A DNA stretch of 51,834 nucleotides from Dehalococcoidia bacterium (GTDB lineage: Bacteria > Chloroflexota > Dehalococcoidia > UBA3495): NCBI GenBank assembly GCA_030753265.1, contig JASMCQ010000005.1, positions 1-51,834 of the forward strand. Direction: 5' to 3'. This document shows, piece by piece, positions 25,107 through 33,002 of the stretch. Position numbers and translations under genes: made by a program. The notes beneath the pieces were generated by a model, which was not told the origin of the DNA, made no database searches, and worked only from the letters and a program-made list of their open reading frames with translations. Each line of letters opens with the position of its first letter. Position 1 is the first letter of the stretch.

Positions 25107-25368
25107 CCATCCTGATCACTTGTACGGGGGCAGCCCCAAGGCCGCGGGCGCTGGCTACTACCCGGTTTGGCAGACGGAGGGAAGGCCCTCGGCCGGCTTC
25201 GCCCACCCCATGGTATCAGAAGCTGGACGGATTGCGCAGCCGGCCCAGCCGGTCCCGCAACTCCTCCGAACCTCGGAAAGTGTCTCCTCGGGAACCTTTT
25301 GGGGGCCTGCTTCGTCTTGCTATGCAGAACTGAACTCATACTTCATATCGAGTCAAGGAGCACACCCA

Positions 25369-25857
25369 ATGAAGAGATGGCTGACACCCCTGCTAGGACT
25401 GACCCTCACCCTGGTCACCGTCGGCGTGGTCACCGCCTACTCCATGGCGGGCGATGGCTCCGACGCATCCGATCCGCAAGACGCCGCCCTGCCGCCAAGC
25501 TCGGCCGTGTGCATTGAGGAGGCGCCCGTCTGCAACGACGTGTTGGTGGTCGACGAGGGCGTCTTAGGCGTTATCGAGCCCGATTTCAGCGAGTGCAGGT
25601 CATATCTGGTTCCAGACCGCGACGTCGAATGCGGACCCGACCAAGGGATCGCCATCTCGTCCGGCGGCCACGTCTCCTGTGTCGAGGTCGTCAGTCTCCC
25701 CGAGACACCCGGCGAAGTGGAGCCCCAGGCTCCCATTCGCTCGGATGAAGGGATCGATCCCAACGAGTGCAACTGGGTTAACAACATCGATGCGTGCGAA
25801 GGCGAGAACGCCGGGGTCCCCGTGGAGGATGCGCCTTCATCCGGTGAGGACTTCTGA
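25369..25857 (+). CDS. Small secreted or membrane-anchored Cys-rich protein, hypothetical
   Basis: The 162-residue protein begins MKRWLTPLLGLTLTLVTVGV, a clear signal peptide or anchor, and continues as an acidic extracellular domain with seven cysteines (CIEEAPVC, SEC, VEC, VSC, NEC, DAC contexts). Disulfides are likely. AAGGAG eight bases before ATG 25369 fixes the start; the same frame is open far upstream only because it lies opposite the metalloprotease gene. No family recognised. Its ~260-base upstream region is shared with the divergent metalloprotease gene. Confidence 0.75.
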   Translation: MKRWLTPLLGLTLTLVTVGVVTAYSMAGDGSDASDPQDAALPPSSAVCIEEAPVCNDVLVVDEGVLGVIEPDFSECRSYLVPDRDVECGPDQGIAISSGGHVSCVEVVSLPETPGEVEPQAPIRSDEGIDPNECNWVNNIDACEGENAGVPVEDAPSSGEDF

Positions 25858-25938
25858 CTGGCGTGAGATGGGCCTCTTTGGGTCTGGACCGTGCTACTGC
25901 TTTGTAGCGCGACAAGAAATCGGCGGACCCGAGAGCAT

Positions 25939-26036
25939 CCAGGTATCACCTGGTTCAGGCCCCATGCTTGGGGCTGAGAACCTTTGACCGGCGTCAAATG
26001 TATATGACAACGTGAGGACCCGCTTGATGTCTCACG
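25939..26036 (+). promoter_or_regulatory. Structured leader with TPP-riboswitch-like features (tentative)
   Basis: From 25952: GGTT, a GCCCC/GGGGC stem-loop, then CTGAGAACC and TTTGACC, followed by a GTCA/TGAC stem and ACGTGAGGA. The order (P2, P3, UGAGA junction, closing strand, UUUGA-CC, terminal stem) copies the TPP aptamer, but the highly conserved second half of that aptamer is only loosely matched. Two further hairpins flank it: CCAGGT/ACCTGG (25939-25953) and CGTGAG/CTCACG (26011-26036), the latter just before the start codon at 26053. The downstream gene has no known thiamine role. Confidence 0.25.
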
Positions 26037-26052
26037 GTGCGAGAACAACGGA

Positions 26053-26670
26053 ATGACGGGTATGCTGAGATTCGCCCTAGCCCTCGGAGCGGTAGCATTG
26101 ATGGTGATCGGTATGGCCTGCGGGGGCGCCGAGACACCATCGAGGACTCCGATAGTCACGCCTGGTGCCACGGCAAGCGCCACCCTGGGAGCCACGCCGA
26201 GCGCCACACCAAGCGTCACGCCGGAGTTCACGCCAAGCAGCCCGTCCGCTGGCGGGTTGCCGAAAGTGACCTTGGGTGAGCTTTTCGCTCGCCCGGATAG
26301 TTACATCGGCAGAGAAATCTTTTTGGAGGGGTTCTACTTCCACGGCTGGGAAAGCAATCTCATGAGCGAGAGGATGGAGGCTTCGGGGCTTGCCGAAGGC
26401 CATCTTTGGCCCCAAAGCCAAATGATTTGGCTGGAAGGGTCTACGCCAACGGAGGTGTTCGACCGGCTCCACCAACAAGAAATGATGGGTCCCCTGGAAC
26501 GCTACGGCAAGGTCCGCGTCGAGGGGATATTCGAGCGCGGAGACCGGTACGGACACCTGGGAGGTTTCGACGCTCAGATCGTTATCTCCGAGTCAGATCG
26601 TTATCTCCGAGATGGAGGTCCTGCCCTGGTCTCCGCCATCGGCGGCGCAATAGCCCGGCTTTATTGTTGA
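26053..26670 (+). CDS. Putative lipoprotein with Thr/Pro linker; C terminus frameshifted by a 19-bp duplication
   Basis: The 205-residue product starts at ATG 26053 (alternative ATG 26062) with a signal sequence ending at Cys23 in an imperfect lipobox (GMAC), then a Thr/Ser/Pro linker with period-like TPSATPSVTP. A compact beta-rich domain follows (YIGREIFLEGFYFHGWES, RYGKVRVEGIFERG) that looks like an OB-fold. Near the end the DNA holds an exact 19-bp tandem duplication (26574-26611), which shifts the frame. With one copy removed the protein would finish ISEMEVLPWSPPSAAQ with a stop at 26651-26653, a more natural end than the present DRYLRDGGPALVSAIGG. So the last 25 or so residues are probably not native. 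No family recognised. Confidence 0.65.
   Translation: MTGMLRFALALGAVALMVIGMACGGAETPSRTPIVTPGATASATLGATPSATPSVTPEFTPSSPSAGGLPKVTLGELFARPDSYIGREIFLEGFYFHGWESNLMSERMEASGLAEGHLWPQSQMIWLEGSTPTEVFDRLHQQEMMGPLERYGKVRVEGIFERGDRYGHLGGFDAQIVISESDRYLRDGGPALVSAIGGAIARLYC
26574..26611 (+). repeat. Exact 19-bp tandem duplication in a coding sequence
   Basis: TCAGATCGTTATCTCCGAG occurs twice without spacing (26574-26592, 26593-26611). Nineteen is not a multiple of three, so it changes the frame. Confidence 0.9.
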
Positions 26671-26870
26671 CGATTCACGCCCCCTCAAAGCGTAGACGGC
26701 CTTGAACCCCAACGTCTACGCTATATGTTGCGTTTTGCCCAATTCGGGTAACGTCCAGCCCGGTTCTGTGCAGGACACCTGGTCCGCCTCCGCGGGCGCA
26801 ATCGATACCGGACGATTCTACCCATTGGGCTGACCTCGGCAGGTCACACCAGTGAAGAGGAAAGTAAGCC

Positions 26871-27128
26871 ATGCTGAAGTCCCTGAGGACACCCAAAGGC
26901 CGCATTTTCATCGCCATTGTCTCGAACATCGCCCTTGTGGCGGCCTGGCTGGCTTACGACGGGTCTATCGCGATTCTGCCCGCGCTGATGATTCCCTTCT
27001 GGATTCCCGTCTTTTCGCGTCAAAAGGAGCCGGTGTCGCCGGGCTCCCGGCGGTTCATGCTGGCATCCATTGCGGTGGGGACTCTCTTGTTCCTGGTGCT
27101 GGCCGGCATATACGTTGCGCAACGTTAG
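26871..27128 (+). CDS. Small two-helix membrane protein, hypothetical
   Basis: The 85-residue protein begins MLKSLRTPKGRIFIAIVSNI and has two hydrophobic segments (about 12-48, perhaps a re-entrant pair, and 62-82) separated by a basic loop (SRQKEPVSPGSRR). A purine-rich AGAGGAAAG precedes ATG 26871. It stands alone, about 200 bases after the lipoprotein gene. It is conserved-looking in composition, but I recognise no family. Confidence 0.6.
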   Translation: MLKSLRTPKGRIFIAIVSNIALVAAWLAYDGSIAILPALMIPFWIPVFSRQKEPVSPGSRRFMLASIAVGTLLFLVLAGIYVAQR

Positions 27129-27259
27129 CGGCGATGCAGGGTGAAGGTCCTAAAAGAGGCCTGAAAGAGGATCGAAGCCGATCATGGTTGAGGAGGCTAT
27201 CCAGCGCCGGTTCGAGCTGGGCCAACGGACTTTGTCCTCGATGTCCTCGGAATCATTCA

Positions 27260-27280
27260 TGCCCCGATCGAATCGGGGCA
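27260..27280. repeat. Perfect hairpin (9-bp stem, 3-base loop)
   Basis: TGCCCCGAT and ATCGGGGCA flank CGA. It is the first of two strong palindromes between the small membrane-protein and methyltransferase genes. Confidence 0.7.
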
Positions 27281-27289
27281 CCACGGTCG

Positions 27290-27355
27290 ACGAAAATGGA
27301 CGCCGCCGCGTCATGCCGAGTCCTTCCCGCGAAGGACTCGGCATGACATTTTCGT
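27290..27355. repeat. Long perfect palindrome within a MITE-like unit
   Basis: A 17-bp perfect stem (GTCATGCCGAGTCCTTC at 27310-27326, its complement at 27331-27347, loop CCGC) lies between outer inverted repeats ACGAAAATG (27290-27298) and CATTTTCGT (27347-27355). The GTCA...TGAC termini recall the cores of the two larger MITE-like copies. Confidence 0.7.
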
Positions 27356-27385
27356 ACCAAGTCTGAAAGGAGGCGGTCCGGCAGT

Positions 27386-27937
27386 TTGGGGAAGCGCGGG
27401 TTTCTGGCAAGGCATGGGATCGTGCGGAACGCGATTCGAGAGGACGTGCTCTATTTTTGCACCCCCGCGGCCTTTGTCTTGTCCGCGGGGTTGGTAGTCA
27501 GCGCGAGAGACGGCTACGACGGGCTGGCGGCTACCACGTGGGACCTGGTCAGGCAGCCTCAGGATCTGAGCCTGCTCTCAGTCCCTAACATTCTCGGCTT
27601 GGCCTTCTTCGTCGTTGGATTGACGACTGCTCTCGTTGCCCTAGCTACCCTTCGGCGCTTCTACTCCTCGACTCTGGTGACCAGAGAAGATCACGAGCTT
27701 ATTCAGCGTGGCATCTACCGCTTCACCCGGCACCCAATCTATCTTGGAGTCATCACGATGACTATTGGCGCGCCGGTGTACGCCTCAAGTTATTATGGTC
27801 TCCTGATTATGTCGGCCCTGATCCCGATATTCCTCAACAGGATCAGGATCGAGGAGAGGATGTTGACCGAGGAGTTCGGCGATGCTTACCGGAAGTATAG
27901 GAAAGCTACGAGAAAGCTGATTCCGTTCGTCTACTGA
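27386..27937 (+). CDS. Isoprenylcysteine carboxyl methyltransferase-like (ICMT/PEMT) membrane methyltransferase
   Basis: The 183-residue protein has three or four membrane helices and the ICMT/phospholipid-methyltransferase C-terminal signature: LIQRGIYRFTRHPIYLGVI, then RIRIEERMLTEEFGDAYRKY. These residues bind S-adenosylmethionine; the acceptor in bacteria is usually unknown and may be a lipid or small molecule. The start is uncertain: TTG 27386 lies twelve bases after AAGGAGG, and a GTG at 27421 is also possible. It follows the palindrome pair and is not obviously in an operon. Confidence 0.85.
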   Translation: MGKRGFLARHGIVRNAIREDVLYFCTPAAFVLSAGLVVSARDGYDGLAATTWDLVRQPQDLSLLSVPNILGLAFFVVGLTTALVALATLRRFYSSTLVTREDHELIQRGIYRFTRHPIYLGVITMTIGAPVYASSYYGLLIMSALIPIFLNRIRIEERMLTEEFGDAYRKYRKATRKLIPFVY

Positions 27938-28411
27938 GAGGAAGAGCTTGCTCGCAGACCTTATCTTTTTGGTAGGCCGGCCACGACACTCCGCCAACGA
28001 TCGGAGGCTGCCGCGAGACTGGACCGGCCTCTCTGGCCGCTGCTCCTGGTGATCCTCTCGCCGCTGGCAATGGTGGACAGGGCGCCGACCCTTCGTGTTC
28101 CGTCTCCGTCTTTCTGCTCGCGCCGTTGATCCTGCTGATGCTCGGGGTTTGGGCGGCTTCGGCTCTCTGCTGTGGCATCGCGCTCCGCCGGGCTGCCGGG
28201 GCCCCGGCAGAATAGCCGGCTGGGCATTATCGGCGCGGCGTTATTCGCGGGGGCCGGGGACCGGCGACCGGGCCGTGCTACAATCAAAAAGTGGCCACGG
28301 TCGAGGAAAGAAGCTCGATGCCGACGGGAGGGAGCCGGGCCCAAGGCCGGAATGAACGCGGCCGGTTCAAAAGCGCCAAGCGAGACCCCAATCTCGCCGG
28401 AGGAGGCTACG
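27938..28411 (+). other. About 470 bp without a confident gene; possible membrane-gene remnant
   Basis: Plus-strand frames give hydrophobic stretches such as LWPLLLVILSPLAM (around 28040) and SVFLLAPLILLMLGVWAA (around 28105-28155) in two different frames, without a start or ribosome binding site. This could be a decayed two-helix membrane protein. The frame running into the DUF1326 gene from 28172 is not coding-like before 28412. Confidence 0.3.
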
Positions 28412-29047
28412 ATGACATCAGCGGAGACAAGCTGGTCGGCCGCCGGCAGCTTGTTCGAGGGATGCAACTGCGAGTTGCTTTGCCCGTGCCACGTGTCCTT
28501 CCAGCAGAAGCCCAGCTATGGGAATTGCGATGCAATTTGGGGGGTGCACCTCGCGGAGGGGAACTGTTCCGGCGCCTCACTGGATGGGTTGAACGCCGCG
28601 GTGGTGGCCTCTTGCCCGGGCCCGACCATGGCCGATGGAAACTGGCGGGCAGTTTTGTATCTGGACCAATCGGTGTCGCCGGAGCAGGAGCACGCCCTGC
28701 TCAAGGTCTTCTCCGGTGAAGTGGGCGGCCCGTGGGCCAAGATCGCGTCATTCTACACCGATGGTAAGTTCGAGTCGGTGCACAAGGTGCAATTCATTTT
28801 CACCAAGGAGTCGCGTAAACGAACGCTTCGGATATTGGGCGGCGACGACGTGGTACGCCTGGAGGTTGAGGCGATACGGGGTGCGGACCGCAAGGGCGTC
28901 GCCAAGCTCATAAACCTGTTCAACGTGATCCACGGCCGGGAGCACGTGTTGGCCCGCTCCACCTACCGGATACAGGACAAGGAACTGCAGTTCGAAGGGA
29001 CCGGGAAACATGGCCTCTACAGCGAGTTCCGGTGGTCTGGCCCTTGA
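28412..29047 (+). CDS. DUF1326 domain protein
   Basis: The 211-residue protein carries the DUF1326 start GSLFEGCNCELLCPCHVSF with four cysteines (18, 20, 24, 26) and later NCSGASLDGLNAAVVASCPG, VFSGEVGGPW, SFYTDGKF and the C-terminal VIHGREHVLARSTYRI. The Cys cluster suggests metal or redox-cofactor binding; no biochemical role is established for the family. Start ATG 28412 has GGAGG five bases upstream. DUF1326 genes are often next to a DUF2182 membrane-protein gene; none is intact here, though 27938-28411 holds hydrophobic remnants. Confidence 0.88.
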   Translation: MTSAETSWSAAGSLFEGCNCELLCPCHVSFQQKPSYGNCDAIWGVHLAEGNCSGASLDGLNAAVVASCPGPTMADGNWRAVLYLDQSVSPEQEHALLKVFSGEVGGPWAKIASFYTDGKFESVHKVQFIFTKESRKRTLRILGGDDVVRLEVEAIRGADRKGVAKLINLFNVIHGREHVLARSTYRIQDKELQFEGTGKHGLYSEFRWSGP

Positions 29048-29431
29048 GGAAAAGGGGGACGCCCTCCTCCGGGGTCTTCAGGCGGGTGTAGTCCGCAACC
29101 CATTTCCAAATGGCGGCATGTAACGGTGGCGGGAAGTCAAAGTTTGGCGACAGTTTCCGGCTTGTCTCCGCGATAGTAATGCCGGCGTGGAACATGGCCG
29201 GGCCCGTGCCTACTCGTTCGGGTGGCATCCGACGGCCAGGCATCGAACTACTGTATCAACCACACCTGTGCAGAGCGAACGAAACCATCCCTCCGATGCA
29301 ATGAGGCCAGCGGGCCGTAAAGCCCACGGTATTGAGGGTTTGCTTGTAGAGGGTTTGGGGTCCAGCCCGATAGTGCCCGTGGCCGCAGCCTGTTACTCTG
29401 AGGCGAAGAAAGGAGCCGCAGGAGGCCAAAC
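29048..29431 (+). other. Intergenic region of about 380 bp
   Basis: Short frames on both strands have random composition. I see no promoter or RNA element that I would defend. Confidence 0.4.
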
Positions 29432-29647
29432 TTGGTAGCCATTCACCAGCCGGCAGAGTTTCTCCCGATCGGGCTGAAGATGCTCACGGTCTCGGAGGCC
29501 GCCAACCTGTTGGGCGCCCACATCAACTCGGTGCGCCGGTGGGCCGACATGGGGCTGCTTCCATCGTACCGGATCGGCCTACGCGGCGACCGCCGTTTCC
29601 GGCCTGAAGAGATCTCCAGCTTCCTGACTTCGCAGAGACAAGGCTAA
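29432..29647 (+). CDS. Small MerR/excisionase-type helix-turn-helix protein
   Basis: The 71-residue protein has a winged-helix HTH_17 core: MLTVSEAANLLGAHINSVRR, then WADMGLLPSYRIGLRGDRRF and the closing EEISSFLT. This domain binds DNA in excisionases and small regulators, and sometimes acts as a partner of larger proteins. Start TTG 29432 follows AGGAGG at about seven bases; an internal ATG 29480 would give a minimal 55-residue domain. No integrase or toxin gene is adjacent, so the target is unknown. Confidence 0.8.
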   Translation: MVAIHQPAEFLPIGLKMLTVSEAANLLGAHINSVRRWADMGLLPSYRIGLRGDRRFRPEEISSFLTSQRQG

Positions 29648-29734
29648 TCAACGCGGTCCGGCCCCCAGTGCAGGGGACCAGTCGATCGTCGCGGGGACCG
29701 CTGAAGTTGATCCAAGGCATTGATGGTGAAAAGA

Positions 29735-29780
29735 ACCCCTTTCGGTCCCCATTTGCTGATTGGGGGCTGAAAGGGGATTT
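29735..29780. terminator. Bidirectional terminator-like hairpin
   Basis: Stem CCCCTTTC/GAAAGGGG with an inner CCCCA/TGGGG stem lies between the convergent HTH gene (end 29647) and the YjeF_N gene (end 29831). It is flanked by AAGAA on the left and ATTTG on the right, giving short T-runs in both directions. Confidence 0.5.
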
Positions 29781-29830
29781 GTCCGTCGCCGGGTTGCCAA
29801 CGCCGGGATTATGAAGCTAACTCGCCGGCC

Positions 29831-30570
29831 TCAACTCAGCCGGATGATGTCGCTCTCCGCAAATAGGTTCCCAACCTGAAGGCCCAGGCTCGGCCCGGCA
29901 TAGAGAGAGGGCGGTACGCTGATATCCGCAAGATACAGCTCTCCCACCTGATCTCCGGCTCCGGGCGCGCGCAGCCCTTCTTTGGGGAGAGCCAGCGTCA
30001 TGGTCGCGGTGGCCCGGACCGCCGGGTCGAAAACCGCGCCGGTGGCCGTATCGACCCCCGATGGGACGTCGAGGGATAGAATCGGAGCCCCCTGCTCATT
30101 GGCCCACCGGATAAGGTCGCCCGCCGCGGCCCGGGGGCGCCTCGCAGGCTGTGACCGATCACCCCGTCGATTATCAGGTCCGGAGTGTTTGCGCCTGCCA
30201 CCCCGGCGGCCGGGACGACGGGCACCCGCATGCGGTGAAGGATGTCCATCTGCTGGGCCGGAACCGGTGCGAAACCCTCGCCGGGGCCGGTCACGAACAC
30301 GCTGACCAGTGCGCCGTAGTTGTGCAATCGCCGCGCGCAAACCAGCGCCCCTCCGCCGTTCCCGCCTGGGCCCGCCAGCACGGCCACCCTTCTGCCGCGA
30401 AGGTCGCCCTCGAGGAAGCGGACCCGCGCCAGGTGCGCCAAATTGCGGCCGGCGTTTTCCATCGTCCGGACCAGGTCGATCTTGCAGTCTTCCAGCATCG
30501 CCCGGTCGACTTTAATCATCTGGCTGGTGGTCAGGTACGGCACATCGCCCCGATAGGTTGGTAGTTGCAT
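29831..30570 (-). pseudogene. NAD(P)H-hydrate epimerase domain (YjeF_N), interrupted by one frameshift
   Basis: Starting at ATG 30570 (MQLPTYRGDVPYLTTSQMIK), the frame shows YjeF_N features: MENAGRNLAHLARVRF, VAVLAGPGGNGGGALVCARRL and LIIDGVIGHSLRG. It then runs out of frame. The other half is in the next frame: ILSLDVPSGVDTATGAVFDP, ATMTLALPKEGL and GELYLADISVPPSLY. Adding one base in the run of five G at 30133-30137 (plus strand) joins them into a 246-residue domain. The epimerase repairs damaged NAD(P)H hydrates; the usual C-terminal dehydratase domain is absent. A sequencing indel is the simplest explanation, real inactivation the alternative. Confidence 0.85.
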
Positions 30571-30930
30571 CCGGCCCCCCAGCGCTTCGAAGCTCGGTGT
30601 CACCAACCGGCACAAGTCGCATCTTCGAGGGTAATGTCATACCGCACTCGATGATGGCGGCACCAAAACTACACCCAGGGTCGCACGATGTCAACCTGGC
30701 GGCCGTGACCTTCGGCGCCGTCTAGCGCCGACCCAGTAGACACTGCTCCCTTCGGGCCGCCCGCCCTGACGAATCCACGAGACTCGGTGTTGGGGTATAA
30801 TCGCGCGGGAACGGGGTCAGCGGTGCTGGCCTCGTTGGCCGTTGAGAGATCCGTGGCGGCTTCCCGATCCCCTCCGGGGGCGAGAAGACTCGCCGGCTCC
30901 ATATTCGGAGTCTTCTTGGGGAGGGATGTA
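30571..30930 (+). other. Intergenic region of about 360 bp with a possible hyuAB promoter
   Basis: A perfect TATAAT at 30796-30801 lies 130 bases before hyuA, with no good -35. The hyuA frame is open back to 30787, but its family start is at 30931. Confidence 0.35.
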
Positions 30931-32982
30931 TTGAGTCGTTGCCGGCTGGGCGTTGATGTTGGGGGCACCTTCACCGATTTTGTCCTCTTTGACGAGGACT
31001 CCCAAGAGAGTTGGGTGCATAAAAGCCCCACCATCCCAGAGGACCAGACCCAGGGTATCTCCACGGGGCTGGCCGCGCTGCTGGCGCAGCAGAAGGTGGC
31101 TCCGAAAGACCTGGTGTACGTGGCCTTGGGCAGCACCATCGCCATAAACGCAATGCTGCAGGGGCGAACCGCCCCCGTGGGCATCATAACCACCGAAGGG
31201 TTCCGGGACCTGCTGGAACTCCGGCGGCAACGCCGGTCTATGTTGTTCGACCTGTTCTTTCAACTGCCGACGCCTCTGGTGCCCCGCCATCTCCGCCTGG
31301 GGGTGCCCGAGCGGGTCAACGCCGAGGGCAAAGCCCTGGCCCCCTTGGATGAGGAGAAGGCGCGGGACGCCCTGGCACGGCTGGGCCAGGCCGGCGTGAA
31401 ATCGGTGGCGGTGTGCTTCCTGTTCAGCTTTCTCAATCCGAGTCACGAGCTGCGGGTCGAGGAACTGGCCAGGGAGGTGATCCCGGGCCGGTCCATCTGG
31501 CTGTCGCACCGGGTGCTGCCCGAATTCCGGGAGTTCGAGCGTCTGAGCACCACGGTGTGCAACGCCGCGCTGGGTCCGTCCATGGAGGCCTACCTGGGCA
31601 ACATCAGCGGCAGGCTGGAGCAGCTGGGGTGCCGGCGGCCGCCCTACATCATGCAGTCCAACGGCGGGGTAATGACGCTGCGGGGCGCCCAGGAGCGGCC
31701 GGCCAACACTCTCTTCTCCGGGCCCAGTGCCGGTGTAGTTGGCGGGTTGCACGTGGCCCGGTTGGCGGGCACCGAGAACGCCATCACCTTCGATATGGGC
31801 GGGACCAGCACCGACGTTTGCCTGGTCCGGCGGGCCGCGATATCCATGGTGCATGAAAAGGAGATCGGCGGGACCCCGGTGCGGACCCCCATGGTAGATG
31901 TCAACTCCGTGGGGGCCGGTGGAGGCAGCATCGCGTGGATCGACGCGGGGGGGAGGCTCAAGGTGGGCCCCCAGAGCGCCGGGGCCCGTCCGGGCCCGAC
32001 GGCGTACGGCCAGGGCGGAGAGCAGCCGACGGTGACCGATGCGAACCTGGTATTGGGCCGGCTGAGCCCCCGCGGCCTCCTGGCGGGCCGCATGCCGCTC
32101 TATCCGGATTTGGCGTTGGCGGCCATCCGGCGCCACGTGGCTCAGCCCCTGGGAATGGAGCCGTTGGAGGCGGCCGCGGGCATTATCCGGATCGTCAACA
32201 CCAATACGGTCCTGGCAATCCGCACCGTCTCCGTCCAGCGAGGTCACGATCCCCGGGAGTTCACGCTGGTGGCTTTTGGCGGGGCCGGCCCGCTGCACGC
32301 GTCGGAGGTGGCGCAGCAGCTGGGCATCACCCGGGTGGTGGTGCCCCCGGCGCCGGGGATACTCTGCGCCCAGGGGCTCCTGGCCACCGATATGCGGACC
32401 GACTATGTTCAGACCTGCGTCTCGCCCCTTCTCGACGCCGATTTGAATGAGGTGAACAACCTGCTTTCGGGCCTGAAGGAGAGGGCTGAAGCCTGGCTCG
32501 ATGCGGAAGCGGAGGACGCGGAGGAGCGCGCCGTCGAGTTCTCGGCAGACCTGCGATACGTCGGCCAGAACTACGAGTTGCCGGTTTCGGCAGCCCCGGC
32601 GCCGTGGCATGCCGGTCTACTTCAGGAGCTGGTCGAGGGGTTCCATGAGGAGCACCGGCGCGCCTACGGCTACCGGGCCGACCAGGCAACGGTCCAGCTG
32701 GTGAACCTGAGGGCAACCGCCCTGGCGACCATACCGAAGCCCAGGCCCCGACCCAATACCCGGACCGTTGACTCCCCCGGCGGCCCGGCGCCCTTCGAGT
32801 ACCGGGAGGTGTGGTGGGGAGAGGGCTTCGTCTCGACGCCGGTGTACCGCCGTGACGAACTGCCGGCGGGCAGCACGCTGCGGGGACCGGCCATCGTTGA
32901 GCAGATGGACTCTACCACCCTGGTGGCTCCGGAGGAGCAAGGCGAAGTGGACGGGTACGGAAATCTGATTCTCTCTCCCTGA
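30931..32982 (+). CDS. hyuA: Hydantoinase/oxoprolinase family protein, subunit A
   Basis: The 683-residue protein opens with the ATP-binding motif GVDVGGTFTDFVL and continues with LGSTIAINAMLQGR, MQSNGGVMT, FDMGGTSTDVCLV, VGAGGGSIAWID, SAGARPGPTAYG and AFGGAGPLHA, the full set for HyuA/acetone-carboxylase-beta-type proteins. With HyuB it forms ATP-dependent ring-opening enzymes on N-methylhydantoin, 5-oxoproline or related cyclic amides, or carboxylases of ketones. No third carboxylase subunit is next to it, which favours a hydantoinase or oxoprolinase. Start TTG 30931 is chosen: GGGAGG lies about six bases upstream and it begins at the motif MSRCRLGVDVGG. Confidence 0.92.
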   Translation: MSRCRLGVDVGGTFTDFVLFDEDSQESWVHKSPTIPEDQTQGISTGLAALLAQQKVAPKDLVYVALGSTIAINAMLQGRTAPVGIITTEGFRDLLELRRQRRSMLFDLFFQLPTPLVPRHLRLGVPERVNAEGKALAPLDEEKARDALARLGQAGVKSVAVCFLFSFLNPSHELRVEELAREVIPGRSIWLSHRVLPEFREFERLSTTVCNAALGPSMEAYLGNISGRLEQLGCRRPPYIMQSNGGVMTLRGAQERPANTLFSGPSAGVVGGLHVARLAGTENAITFDMGGTSTDVCLVRRAAISMVHEKEIGGTPVRTPMVDVNSVGAGGGSIAWIDAGGRLKVGPQSAGARPGPTAYGQGGEQPTVTDANLVLGRLSPRGLLAGRMPLYPDLALAAIRRHVAQPLGMEPLEAAAGIIRIVNTNTVLAIRTVSVQRGHDPREFTLVAFGGAGPLHASEVAQQLGITRVVVPPAPGILCAQGLLATDMRTDYVQTCVSPLLDADLNEVNNLLSGLKERAEAWLDAEAEDAEERAVEFSADLRYVGQNYELPVSAAPAPWHAGLLQELVEGFHEEHRRAYGYRADQATVQLVNLRATALATIPKPRPRPNTRTVDSPGGPAPFEYREVWWGEGFVSTPVYRRDELPAGSTLRGPAIVEQMDSTTLVAPEEQGEVDGYGNLILSP

Positions 32983-33002
32983 GTTTTAATGAGGTCAAGA
33001 TC

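Noticed and set aside
27961..28467. Minus-strand frames opposite the gap before DUF1326
   Set aside because: No start signals, no family features, and they overlap the true DUF1326 start.
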